Shown here: positions 13,682 to 21,078 of the stretch, one piece after another
Layout: every line of letters begins with the position of its first letter
Position numbering within the stretch: the stretch's first letter is position 1
Assembly: GCA_031283785.1 (NCBI GenBank)
Contig: JAITBC010000035.1
Span: 1-21,078, forward strand
Length of the DNA stretch: 21,078 bases
Reading direction: 5' to 3'
Source of the DNA: Tannerella sp.
GTDB lineage: Bacteria; Bacteroidota; Bacteroidia; Bacteroidales; Tannerellaceae
Translations under genes and position numbers: made by a program
Notes under the pieces: model-generated
What the model was told of the DNA's origin: nothing
The model's database searches: none
Seen by the model: only the letters and a program-made list of their open reading frames with translations

Positions 13682-15079
13682 ATGTCTGTATATCAGCAAA
13701 CAGGCATAAAGGTTCTGTGCTTTCTGCTGGTATCCGCTTCTTCGTTTGCAAATAAGAGTTATTGCTTTCGTCTTTATCTGAAGGATAAAGGAGAGTCGTC
13801 GTTCAAAATATCTTCTCCCGAAGCGTTTTTGTCGGTAGAATCCGTTAACCGGCGTATGTTGCGGGAGGTCTTTATTGACGAGACCGACTTCCCTGTTTCT
13901 CAGGCTTATATGGATGAGTTGACGGCTGTCGGCGTTTCGCCGGTAGTGCAGAGTAAGTGGATGAAAACGGTAGTTGTGGAGAGTCCGGATAGCGCCGTTG
14001 TGGAAAAACTGAAAGCAATTTCATTTGTAGATTCCCTGAAATGCGTATGGAACGGCGTCAATCGTCAGGAGGTATTATCGTGTGAGGAGGAGAATGATGA
14101 TACGTCGTTGTTTGTGTCGATGGATAATCCGCTTGAGAAACTTTACGGTTATGCGGAAGATCAGATGGAAATGCTTAACGGCTTGCGTTTACACACGTCT
14201 GGCTATCGCGGCAAAGATGTTCGTATTGCGCTTATAGATGCCGGGTTTATGAATGTAAACAGGATAGATGTCTTTTCGTCGATGAAACTGTTAGGCGTCC
14301 GTAACATAACATTCCCGGGGCGCAGTGTTTTTTGTGAAGACGACCACGGGACGAAAGTCCTTTCATGCATAGCCGCGAATATGCCGGGAGTGATGGTCGG
14401 TACGGCCCCGGATGCGTCGTTTCTGCTGGTAAAAAGCGAAGATACGCGGGGAGAATTTCCGATAGAGGAAGATTTGTGGGTTGCCGCCGTAGAATATGCC
14501 GATAGCGTTGGCGTCGATATCGTATCCTCGTCGCTGGGTTATTTTCGTTATGACAGTATTGTTGATTATTATAGCCGGTCGGATTTAAACGGACAGACGG
14601 CCTTTGTCAGCCGTATTGCCGAGATAGCCGCAAAAAAAGGCATATTGGTGGTATGTAGCGCCGGTAATGAAGGTAATAGTGAGTGGGAGAAGATAACGTT
14701 TCCGGCGGATGTGCCGGATATTCTAACCGTCGGAAGCATTACTTCCGACAGGGAAAAAAGTTCGTTCAGTTCTGTCGGGATGACGGCGGATTATCGGATA
14801 AAACCGGATGTAGTCGCTTTGGGTACAATGGTATGCGTGATAGGCTCTTCCGGTCAGGTTCAATATACGAACGGCACTTCGTTTTCCGCCCCGATGGTGG
14901 CAGGTATGGCGGCCTGTTTGTGGCAGGCTTTCCCTCTTTTAAAAAATGCCGAACTGATAAAACTGATAAAAGATTCCTCAAGTCAGTATCAACGACCGGA
15001 TGCTCAACTGGGATACGGTATTCCCGATATGTTTAATGCATATAATAAAGCGAATAACGATGCCCTGCGGAATTTCTAA
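13682..15079 (+). CDS. Exported subtilisin-like serine protease (S8 family)
   Basis: I chose the ATG at 13682 because AGGAGG lies 6 bases before it and a signal peptide follows (hydrophobic core VLCFLLVSASSFA). The ATGs at 13607 and 13652 are less likely, and the first would overlap the regulator gene. The 465-residue protein has an N-terminal pro-region of about 150 residues and then the catalytic domain. The triad is complete: D186 in ALIDAGF (DAG rather than the commoner DTG), H222 in DDHGTKV and S400 in NGTSFSAPMVAG; CSAGNEGN holds the oxyanion Asn. There is no C-terminal sorting domain, so it probably stays periplasmic or is lipid-free at the surface. Target proteins are unknown. It precedes xseA by 88 bases. 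Confidence 0.9.
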   Translation: MSVYQQTGIKVLCFLLVSASSFANKSYCFRLYLKDKGESSFKISSPEAFLSVESVNRRMLREVFIDETDFPVSQAYMDELTAVGVSPVVQSKWMKTVVVESPDSAVVEKLKAISFVDSLKCVWNGVNRQEVLSCEEENDDTSLFVSMDNPLEKLYGYAEDQMEMLNGLRLHTSGYRGKDVRIALIDAGFMNVNRIDVFSSMKLLGVRNITFPGRSVFCEDDHGTKVLSCIAANMPGVMVGTAPDASFLLVKSEDTRGEFPIEEDLWVAAVEYADSVGVDIVSSSLGYFRYDSIVDYYSRSDLNGQTAFVSRIAEIAAKKGILVVCSAGNEGNSEWEKITFPADVPDILTVGSITSDREKSSFSSVGMTADYRIKPDVVALGTMVCVIGSSGQVQYTNGTSFSAPMVAGMAACLWQAFPLLKNAELIKLIKDSSSQYQRPDAQLGYGIPDMFNAYNKANNDALRNF

Positions 15080-15167
15080 GTCGGGTTCGGATAACCGTTT
15101 TCCCGGAAGCCGGCAGTGGTGGTCCGAAGGAAACAATTATTTTCATGAAGGCGATTCCTGTGGCGTG

Positions 15168-16520
15168 ATGTCGCTGTCGGAGCTCAATTCTTTTGTTCGG
15201 AATACGCTGAACAGCGCTTTTCCCGAAACGTATTGGGTACGTGCCGAAACAAGCGATGTACGCGTAAATGTTGCGTCGGGACATTGTTACCTGGAATTTA
15301 TCGACAAAGACGAACGTTCCGGGCAGATCGTCGCCAAGGCGCGTGGCGTCGTGTGGGCAAGAACGTTTCAGATGCTTAAGCCTTATTTTGAGCGGGAGAC
15401 GGGACAGGTTTTCAAATCGGGATTGAAGGTGCTTGTGAATGTTTCGGTAGAATTTCATGAGCTGTACGGCTACAGCCTTAATGTGCACGATATAGACCCC
15501 TCGTATACGGTGGGCGATCTGGTTAAGAAGCGTAAAGAGATTGTCCTTCGATTGCAGAAGGAAGGGATTTTCGGGTTGAATAAAGAGTTGCCGTTTCCGT
15601 TGTTGCCGCAGCGTATAGCAGTCATTACATCGCCGACGGCAGCCGGATACGAAGATTTTGTCGACCAACTCACATGTAATAAGGAGGGCTTCCCTTTTTA
15701 TATAAAACTTTTTCCGGCGGTCATGCAGGGAGAGAGGACGGAGGAAAGCATTATTGATGCGCTTGAAAGGATTTTCCTTCATGCCGCTCTTTTTGATGTG
15801 GTTGTGATTATTCGCGGCGGGGGCGCTACGTCCGAACTGAGCAGTTTTGACTCCTATCTTTTGGCTGCTAATTGCACGCAGTTTCCTTTACCGATCATCA
15901 CCGGTATCGGTCATGAACGTGATGATACGGTGGTTGATATGGTTGCTCATTTGCGTATGAAAACGCCGACTGCCGCAGCTTCATTCCTGATAGAATGTAT
16001 GAACAGGGAAGCCGGACACGTGCAGGAGCTGGAAAATAAAATACATGTCGAGGCGACAGCCCGCATAACACGGGAAAAAACTGTTTTGCACCTGCTTGCG
16101 ACGAGATTCCCGGTCGTGGTTACCGGACGGATTGAGATTCATCGTATCCGGCTGCATGCAATGACGGTTCATTTGTCGGCATTGCCGCAAAGCTTACGTC
16201 GCTGTTCGGAAAGTATTGGTGAAATAGCGCCACGTATTCGGCGTGCTGTCGATTCGGCGCTTTCGAGGCGTGCAACATTCATCGAATCCATGCCTTTACG
16301 CCTGCGGAATGCCTGCGGTGTGATATTGTCGGGACGTCACAGGAATTTGGAACTTAATGAACAGTATATAAAAATGGTATCCCCGGAATATATTCTGAAA
16401 CGCGGCTATACATTGACGGTGAAGGAAGGGAAAATTGTAAAGTATTCGGCTGAACTGCTCGAAGGAGATGAAATAACCGTAAAATTCTCCGACGGCGAAA
16501 GAAAAGCTGCAATCCTGTGA
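15168..16520 (+). CDS. xseA: Exodeoxyribonuclease VII large subunit
   Basis: XseA is the catalytic subunit of exonuclease VII, which degrades single-stranded DNA from both ends in the cytoplasm during repair. The ATG at 15168 gives 450 residues and the family-typical start SLSELNSFVRNTL. The frame is open to 15000, and ATG 15060 is possible, but that would add unrelated residues and overlap the protease gene. Residues 1-105 form the OB-fold (SGHCYLEFIDKD, then VSVEFHELYGYSL). The nuclease domain shows ITSPTAAGYEDF (153-164), FPAVMQGE, IIRGGGATSELSSFDSY (214-230), GIGHERDDTVVD (246-257) and KTPTAAA (265-271). The C-terminal half is coiled-coil-like and ends with YILKRGYTL. xseB follows 28 bases on. 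Confidence 0.95.
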   Translation: MSLSELNSFVRNTLNSAFPETYWVRAETSDVRVNVASGHCYLEFIDKDERSGQIVAKARGVVWARTFQMLKPYFERETGQVFKSGLKVLVNVSVEFHELYGYSLNVHDIDPSYTVGDLVKKRKEIVLRLQKEGIFGLNKELPFPLLPQRIAVITSPTAAGYEDFVDQLTCNKEGFPFYIKLFPAVMQGERTEESIIDALERIFLHAALFDVVVIIRGGGATSELSSFDSYLLAANCTQFPLPIITGIGHERDDTVVDMVAHLRMKTPTAAASFLIECMNREAGHVQELENKIHVEATARITREKTVLHLLATRFPVVVTGRIEIHRIRLHAMTVHLSALPQSLRRCSESIGEIAPRIRRAVDSALSRRATFIESMPLRLRNACGVILSGRHRNLELNEQYIKMVSPEYILKRGYTLTVKEGKIVKYSAELLEGDEITVKFSDGERKAAIL

Positions 16521-16548
16521 CAGAAATAAAAAACGAAGAACACGATAT

Positions 16549-16746
16549 ATGGAAAAAAAAGAAACGTATAACGAAGCCGTAGAAAAATTGCGGGCTGTCG
16601 TTGCAGATATTGAGAATGGAGAACTTGACGTAGATGTCCTTTCGGAAAAAGTGAAAGAAGCGACGCGCCTTATAAAATTATGTAAGGAAAAGCTTTTTAA
16701 GGCGGACGAAGAAGTGAAGAAGATCCTCGGAGAACTTGATTCGTAA
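16549..16746 (+). CDS. xseB: Exodeoxyribonuclease VII small subunit
   Basis: This 65-residue acidic helical protein shows the XseB signature: YNEAVEKLRAVVADIENGEL, then DVDVLSEKVKEATRLIKLCK and KLFKADEEVKKIL. Several small subunits wrap the C-terminal helices of one XseA and are needed for a stable enzyme. Length is normal for the family. It begins 28 bases after xseA, the expected two-gene unit, and ispD follows after 49 bases. Confidence 0.94.
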   Translation: MEKKETYNEAVEKLRAVVADIENGELDVDVLSEKVKEATRLIKLCKEKLFKADEEVKKILGELDS

Positions 16747-16795
16747 ATGCCGGGGGAGAGGTTTGCCACTTGTATCAAGGTCACATATTAAAGAC

Positions 16796-17518
16796 ATGAA
16801 GCGGACTGTTATAATCGTTGCCGGAGGTAAAGGCATGCGAATGGGAGGGGGGATGCCGAAACAATTTGTCCCGTTGCAGGGGAAGCCTGTGTTGATGCAT
16901 ACATTAGAGGTTTTTTATCAGTGGGATGCCGCTGTGGAAATATTATTGGTGATCCCGGAAGAACAGGATTCGTACTGGAGGATGCTTTGTAAAGAGCTTG
17001 ATTGCCATGTTCCTCACCGTATTGTTTATGGAGGCGATACGCGCTTTCATTCGGTGAGGAATGGTTTAAAAAACGTAACGGAAGGAGAGGGTATAATCGC
17101 TGTTCACGACGGGGTGCGTCCGTTTGTTTCGCGGGAGGTGATTTCTTCGTGTTTTGCAATAGCCGGCGCTTTCGGGGCGGCCGTACCGGCAGTTCCGATG
17201 ATTGAGTCGGTTCGGGAAATAAATGGAGACGACAGCCGCCCGTTTGACCGCAATCGCCTTTGTATCGTGCAGACCCCGCAGGTTTTTCGTGCGGATTTGT
17301 TACGTCGGGCTTACGGGCAGCCTTATGATGAGCGTTTCACTGACGACGCTTCATTAGTGGAAGCGACGGGTCATGCGGTACGCCTGGTTGACGGCAATCG
17401 CGAAAACATAAAAATTACAACACCGGTTGATCTTAAATGTGCAGAGTTTCTGCTTGCGGAGAAAACGAAGGAAATGGAGAAAGAAAATCGTACAGGGGAA
17501 TTTGAATTTTGGATATAG
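16796..17518 (+). CDS. ispD: 2-C-methyl-D-erythritol 4-phosphate cytidylyltransferase
   Basis: IspD transfers CMP from CTP to methylerythritol phosphate in the MEP pathway for isoprenoid precursors. From the ATG at 16796 the protein has 240 residues, as usual; the open frame back to 16736 overlaps xseB and adds nothing family-like. Motifs are visible: VAGGKGMRMGGGMPKQF (8-24, the CTP-binding Gly-rich loop with K22), HDGVRPFVS (104-112), QTPQVF (159-164), TDDASLVE (182-189) and GNRENIKITTPVDL (200-213). The loop GGGMPKQF is glycine-rich but keeps the conserved Pro-Lys-Gln. The final codons overlap the proposed recG start by 10 bases, suggesting translational coupling. Confidence 0.95.
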   Translation: MKRTVIIVAGGKGMRMGGGMPKQFVPLQGKPVLMHTLEVFYQWDAAVEILLVIPEEQDSYWRMLCKELDCHVPHRIVYGGDTRFHSVRNGLKNVTEGEGIIAVHDGVRPFVSREVISSCFAIAGAFGAAVPAVPMIESVREINGDDSRPFDRNRLCIVQTPQVFRADLLRRAYGQPYDERFTDDASLVEATGHAVRLVDGNRENIKITTPVDLKCAEFLLAEKTKEMEKENRTGEFEFWI

Positions 17519-19602
17519 ATGAGCGTTCGATAATGTATTTGACGGGAGTTGGCCCCAAGCGGGCGGAAATCCTCAGAAAGGAAGCAAATATCGTTTCCTT
17601 TGAAGATCTGTTATATTATTTCCCGTATAAATATGTGGATCGCAGCCGGTTCTATACGGTGAGTGAAATAGACGGCAGCATGCCATATATACAGTTGAAA
17701 GGCCGTATAGTTTTCTTTGATACGGCAGGAGAGGGCAGGAGCCGACGCCTTATAGGGAAATTTGCCGATGGCACGGGTATCGTTGATCTGGTATGGTTTC
17801 AGGGGATTAAATATATTACCGATAAATATAAGACAGGACAGGAATATATTGTTTTCGGCAAACCGGCGGAGTTTGCTCATTCGTATAATATTGTACATCC
17901 TGAGATCGATCCGGTAGAAAATGCTTCGCAGGTGGCGAACGGACTTGTTCCTTTTTATAACACGACCGAGAAAATGAAGAAAATGTTTCTACATTCGCGT
18001 GCCATACAAAATCTGCAGTTCACCCTGTTGACAAACCTTGACTGGTATATACCGGAAACGTTGCCGGCTCACATTCTTTCGGATTTGAATATGATGTCGA
18101 TTTCGGAGGCGATGAAAAATATTCATTTTCCCGAATCTGCCGAGAAGCTGCGTCAGGCACAGTTGCGTTTGAAATTCGATGAACTTTTTTATATACAGTT
18201 GAATATCCTGCGTATGGCCGCACTGCGGCGTAATAAACTGAAAGGCATCGTTTTCCCGGTAGTAGGGGAGGCTTTCAACGTATTTTATAAAGAATGTCTG
18301 CCGTTCGCTCTGACAAATGCGCAGAAGCGCGTCGTTCGCGAAATGCGGTCGGATATGCGCAGCGGACGCCAGATGAACCGCCTGCTGCAGGGCGATGTGG
18401 GTAGCGGCAAGACGCTTGTGGCCCTTATGGCGATGCTCCTGGCTGTGGATAACGGCTATCAGGCCTGTATGATGGCTCCGACGGAAATACTTGCCAACCA
18501 GCATCTTGCCACGATCAGAGAATTTCTGAAAGATATGAATATCCGCGTAGAACTTCTTACCGGCTCTACGACGAAAAAGAAACGCCGCATATTGCTCCCC
18601 GACCTCGTTTCGGGTGAAATAGATATCCTTGTCGGGACACATGCGTTGATAGAAGGAACCGTTGTTTTCAACTCCCTGGGGCTGGCCGTTATCGACGAGC
18701 AGCATCGTTTTGGCGTAGAGCAGCGTTCGAAATTATGGGTTAAGGATAAAATCCTCCCCCACGTTCTTATCATGACGGCGACGCCTATTCCGCGGACACT
18801 CGCGATGACGCTTTACGGCGACCTGGATGTGTCGGTTATCGACGAACTTCCGCCCGGACGCAAGCCCGTTAAAACCGTTCACCGCTATGATACAAAAAGA
18901 GCGGAAGTGTTTGAGTTTTTGCGTATGGAAATCCGGAAAGGACGTCAGGTATATGTCGTATATCCTCTTATTGAAGAGAACGAAAAACTGGATTACAAGA
19001 ATCTTGAAGAAGGATTTGAAACGTTTAAAAAAGTGTTTCCGGAGTACAGTGTATGTATGGTACACGGGAAGATGAAAGCAAAAGAAAAAGACGCCGCGAT
19101 GCGGCAGTTTGTTTCGGGAGAAGCTCATATCCTTGTTGCTACGACGGTTATTGAAGTCGGCGTGAATGTGCCGAACGCTTCGGTTATGGTTATTGAAAGC
19201 GCCGAGCGTTTCGGACTTTCGCAGTTGCATCAGCTTCGCGGGCGTGTCGGGCGTGGAGCGGAACAGTCGTACTGCATCCTTATATCTTCATATAAACTTA
19301 GTAATGAGACGCGAAAACGTCTTGAGATAATGGTAAACAGCAATAACGGCTTCGAAATAGCGGAAGCCGACCTTAAACTGCGTGGCGCAGGCGATCTGGA
19401 AGGGACGCTGCAAAGCGGCGACGGACTTTTCCTGAAAATAGCAAACCTTGCATCCGACGGGCAAATCCTTCAATTCGCACGCGACATTGCCCAAGGTATC
19501 CTTGACGAAGACCCGAATCTGGAAAAACCCGAAAACAAACTCCTCCAGTCGCGGCTCACAGCGCTTTTCCGCCGCAAAATCAACTGGGGACTTATTTCCT
19601 GA
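17509..19602 (+). CDS. recG: ATP-dependent DNA helicase RecG
   Basis: RecG is a double-stranded DNA translocase that reverses stalled replication forks and processes R-loops and branched DNA. With a TTG start at 17509 it has 697 residues, normal length, and the N-terminus DIDERSIMYLTGVGPKRAEI fits what I know of relatives; the first ATG (17533) would remove part of that segment. The N-terminal wedge/OB domain includes YYFPYKYVDRSRFY and DGTGIVDLVWFQGIKY. Helicase motifs are complete: GDVGSGKT (295-302), APTEILANQH, DEQHRFG (396-402), MTATPIPRT, and QLRGRVGRG (575-583). TTVIEVGVNVPNA is motif V. It is the last gene of the run beginning near the Lrp regulator, and no obvious intrinsic terminator follows. 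Confidence 0.95.
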   Translation: MDIDERSIMYLTGVGPKRAEILRKEANIVSFEDLLYYFPYKYVDRSRFYTVSEIDGSMPYIQLKGRIVFFDTAGEGRSRRLIGKFADGTGIVDLVWFQGIKYITDKYKTGQEYIVFGKPAEFAHSYNIVHPEIDPVENASQVANGLVPFYNTTEKMKKMFLHSRAIQNLQFTLLTNLDWYIPETLPAHILSDLNMMSISEAMKNIHFPESAEKLRQAQLRLKFDELFYIQLNILRMAALRRNKLKGIVFPVVGEAFNVFYKECLPFALTNAQKRVVREMRSDMRSGRQMNRLLQGDVGSGKTLVALMAMLLAVDNGYQACMMAPTEILANQHLATIREFLKDMNIRVELLTGSTTKKKRRILLPDLVSGEIDILVGTHALIEGTVVFNSLGLAVIDEQHRFGVEQRSKLWVKDKILPHVLIMTATPIPRTLAMTLYGDLDVSVIDELPPGRKPVKTVHRYDTKRAEVFEFLRMEIRKGRQVYVVYPLIEENEKLDYKNLEEGFETFKKVFPEYSVCMVHGKMKAKEKDAAMRQFVSGEAHILVATTVIEVGVNVPNASVMVIESAERFGLSQLHQLRGRVGRGAEQSYCILISSYKLSNETRKRLEIMVNSNNGFEIAEADLKLRGAGDLEGTLQSGDGLFLKIANLASDGQILQFARDIAQGILDEDPNLEKPENKLLQSRLTALFRRKINWGLIS

Positions 19603-19650
19603 ATTATTCAGATGATTTTATCCCGGAAATTCAAAATATATTTCGTATCA

Positions 19651-19680
19651 TTGCAGTCACTAATTTGAATCATGTATTTG
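19651..19680 (+). promoter_or_regulatory. Possible promoter for the beta-propeller lipoprotein
   Basis: TTG at 19651-19653, a 19-base spacer and TGTATTTG at 19673-19680 (one mismatch to TAnnTTTG). The predicted leader is about 37 bases. The spacing is right, but AT-rich sequence makes chance matches common. Confidence 0.35.
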
Positions 19681-19723
19681 ATCAATTATTTATTCGGAAT
19701 ATTAAAAACAAAATAATGTACAG

Positions 19724-20893
19724 ATGAAAAGATTAATAAATACAATCCTGATAATCATCCTGTTAGCAGTGATGACGGGATGCGGAAGCGGCAAACCGTC
19801 AACCGATGAATTGATCACGGTCGATGTTACGGCAAAATATCCCCTGCGGGAGTTGATCCTTCAGGACTTCACGGATGTGGAATACGTTCCGCTGGAAACC
19901 ACTGACGATTTTTTGACTCAGGGTTTCGTATTGACAATGGGCAAGGAAATCATACTGGTAAAAAATAGAATAAACGATGGAGATATTTTTATCTGTGACA
20001 GAACCGGGAAGGCCTTGAGAAAGATAAACCGTCAGGGGCAAGGCGCTGAAGAATATCTGTTCATTAACGCGATCGTTCTGGATGAAGACAACCGTGAAAT
20101 ATTTGTCAACGATATGGTAAAAGAAAAAATCCTTGTCTACGATTTATATGGAGAATTCAAACGAAGTATCAGCTACCCGAATAACGTCAGATACGATAAT
20201 ATACACATCTACGACAGGGAGCATTTGATCTGCTATGATTCATCAATAAACAATAAAGGGGGCGAAGCGAGAGGCCGTAAATCCTGGCATTTCATTATAT
20301 CCAAACAGAATGGGAGTATCATAAAAGAAATCTATATCCCTTTTGAAAAAAACAAATCGCACCGGATAATAAGTGGAGAATATTCGATGACAATACTCTC
20401 CGACGATTATTCAATAATCCCTGATCGGGATAATTGGTTACTGGTAGAATTATCATCAGATACCGTATACCGATATTCGCCGGACGACCATTTAATTCCG
20501 TTTATCGTAAGAACTCCGCCCGTCCAGTCCATGGAAACGGAAATATTTCTTCTTCCGGTATTTATTACCGACCGTTACTGTTTTATGAACACATCCGGCA
20601 AGAGATTTAACCTGGAAAAAATGCATGGATACCCAAGCCCAAGTCTGATGTACGACAAACAGGAAAACACGCTGTTTGAATACACGGTCTACAATGACGA
20701 TTATTCAAATAAGCAAGAAATAAGACTGAAGCCATCCGTAAATGATGAAATTGCATTTTGGGAAACTTTGGAAGCCAACCAGCTTGTTGAATCTTACAGG
20801 AAAGGGGAGTTGAAAGGCCGGTTGAAAGAAGTTGCGGCGAAATTGAACGAAGACGATAATCCGGTGATAATGCTGGTAAAGCATAAGAAATAA
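19724..20893 (+). CDS. 6-bladed beta-propeller lipoprotein
   Basis: This 389-residue protein begins with a lipoprotein signal (INTILIIILLAVMTGC, lipidated C20). The mature part resembles the 6-bladed beta-propeller family common in gut Bacteroidales: the opening FTDVEYVPLETTDD, then repeated propeller strands such as IFICDRTGKALRKINRQGQG, AIVLDEDNREIFVNDMVKEK and ILVYDLYGEFKRSISYP. The tail after about residue 350 is helical and charged (LVESYRKGELKGRLKEVAAK). Function in this family is mostly unknown; some members sit near nutrient-uptake loci. Here it stands alone, 121 bases after recG, with a possible promoter at 19651-19680. An ORF related to Rpn/transposase tails follows 32 bases later. 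Confidence 0.82.
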   Translation: MKRLINTILIIILLAVMTGCGSGKPSTDELITVDVTAKYPLRELILQDFTDVEYVPLETTDDFLTQGFVLTMGKEIILVKNRINDGDIFICDRTGKALRKINRQGQGAEEYLFINAIVLDEDNREIFVNDMVKEKILVYDLYGEFKRSISYPNNVRYDNIHIYDREHLICYDSSINNKGGEARGRKSWHFIISKQNGSIIKEIYIPFEKNKSHRIISGEYSMTILSDDYSIIPDRDNWLLVELSSDTVYRYSPDDHLIPFIVRTPPVQSMETEIFLLPVFITDRYCFMNTSGKRFNLEKMHGYPSPSLMYDKQENTLFEYTVYNDDYSNKQEIRLKPSVNDEIAFWETLEANQLVESYRKGELKGRLKEVAAKLNEDDNPVIMLVKHKK

Positions 20894-20925
20894 TGATTAA
20901 TGGTTGATCGAACAAAAATAGAGCT

Positions 20926-21078
20926 ATGAGAGATGCGGTGAAATATCTGGAGCGCACTTCCTACACAAAAGCCGAGCTGCAGGCTTATGACAAATTTCCG
21001 GACATTATCCTTACCACACGCACTTATTATGTGGATGCATTGGCGGAAGGGATAAAAAAAGGGATTGCTGAAGGGATA
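20926..21078 (+). CDS. ORF resembling the C-terminal tail of Rpn/PD-(D/E)XK transposase-family proteins (runs off window)
   Basis: The visible 51 residues start at ATG 20926 with MRDAVKYLERTSYTKAELQA and continue with AYDKFPDIILTT, a RTYYVDALAEG segment and the beginning of a Gly/Glu/Lys repeat (EGIKKGIAEGI). In Rpn-type recombination-promoting nuclease proteins this kind of segment follows the nuclease domain near the C-terminus. Here a stop (TGA at 20905) lies just upstream in frame and no nuclease domain precedes it, since the lipoprotein gene ends at 20893. It is therefore probably a remnant whose 5' part has been lost, or a short free-standing tail gene. The 3' end lies outside the window. 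Family recognition is moderate. Confidence 0.5.
   Translation, partial: MRDAVKYLERTSYTKAELQAYDKFPDIILTTRTYYVDALAEGIKKGIAEGI

Noticed and set aside
15000..15167. Upstream extension of xseA into the protease gene
   Set aside because: It would overlap the protease by 80 bases and add residues not seen in XseA; SLSELN at 15168 is the family-typical start.
1..21078. Search by eye for tRNA genes, CRISPR repeats, complete IS elements and attachment-site repeats
   Set aside because: None was seen. Intergenic gaps are short, and no terminal inverted repeats or spaced direct repeats were found. Only the Rpn-like tail at the right edge hints at mobile DNA.

Overview
The window comes from a member of the Bacteroidota, most likely order Bacteroidales; the genus cannot be fixed from sequence alone. 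The signs are promoters of the Bacteroidetes type (TTTG about 19-23 bases before TAnnTTTG), few Shine-Dalgarno sites, exported proteins whose signal peptides end in Ala-Gln, several lipoproteins, polysaccharide-degrading enzymes, a 6-bladed beta-propeller lipoprotein, and housekeeping genes whose sequences look Bacteroidales-like.

Region 1 (1-7625, + strand) is the end of a carbohydrate-degradation locus. It holds the C-terminal part of a GH78 alpha-L-rhamnosidase, a twin-arginine-type exported metallo-beta-lactamase-fold hydrolase, a GH127 (DUF1680) beta-L-arabinofuranosidase-like enzyme with its Cys/Glu zinc site intact, and two tandem paralogous exported proteins. Each paralog has a GH71/GH99/WbsX-like barrel (WNEW/WNEY motif) followed by a C-terminal CBM9/DOMON-like beta domain. 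The gene set suggests a glycan carrying L-rhamnose and L-arabinofuranose-like sugars, such as a pectin side chain or arabinogalactan. No SusC/SusD pair or regulator is visible. By eye this block is richer in G+C than what follows.

Region 2 (7613-10179, - strand) reads aroA, then a Cys-rich membrane-anchored protein, then a metal-type ABC transporter permease with no ATPase or binding protein beside it. The permease meets the last sugar-locus gene head-on with a 13-bp overlap of coding ends. Divergent promoters between 10180 and 10375 serve aroA and a TPR/OmpA-like lipoprotein (10376-12067), which ends at a clear intrinsic terminator.

Region 3 (12068-19602, + strand) begins with a gene-poor stretch that holds a minus-strand terminator-like hairpin and a small cryptic ORF. 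It continues with a PsbP/DcrB-like lipoprotein, an Lrp/AsnC regulator with a textbook Bacteroidetes promoter, and a compact run of genes: subtilisin-like protease, xseA, xseB, ispD and recG. Spacing is short, and recG apparently starts at a TTG inside the end of ispD, so these are probably co-transcribed.

Region 4 (19603-21078, + strand) holds a stand-alone 6-bladed beta-propeller lipoprotein. After it comes the start of an ORF that resembles only the C-terminal tail of Rpn/PD-(D/E)XK transposase-family proteins and runs off the window.

No rRNA, tRNA, CRISPR array or complete insertion sequence was seen. The most interesting unexplained material is the tandem GH99-like/CBM9-like pair, the Tat-type MBL hydrolase set among glycosidases, and the CCxxHxxxC protein next to an orphan metal permease.
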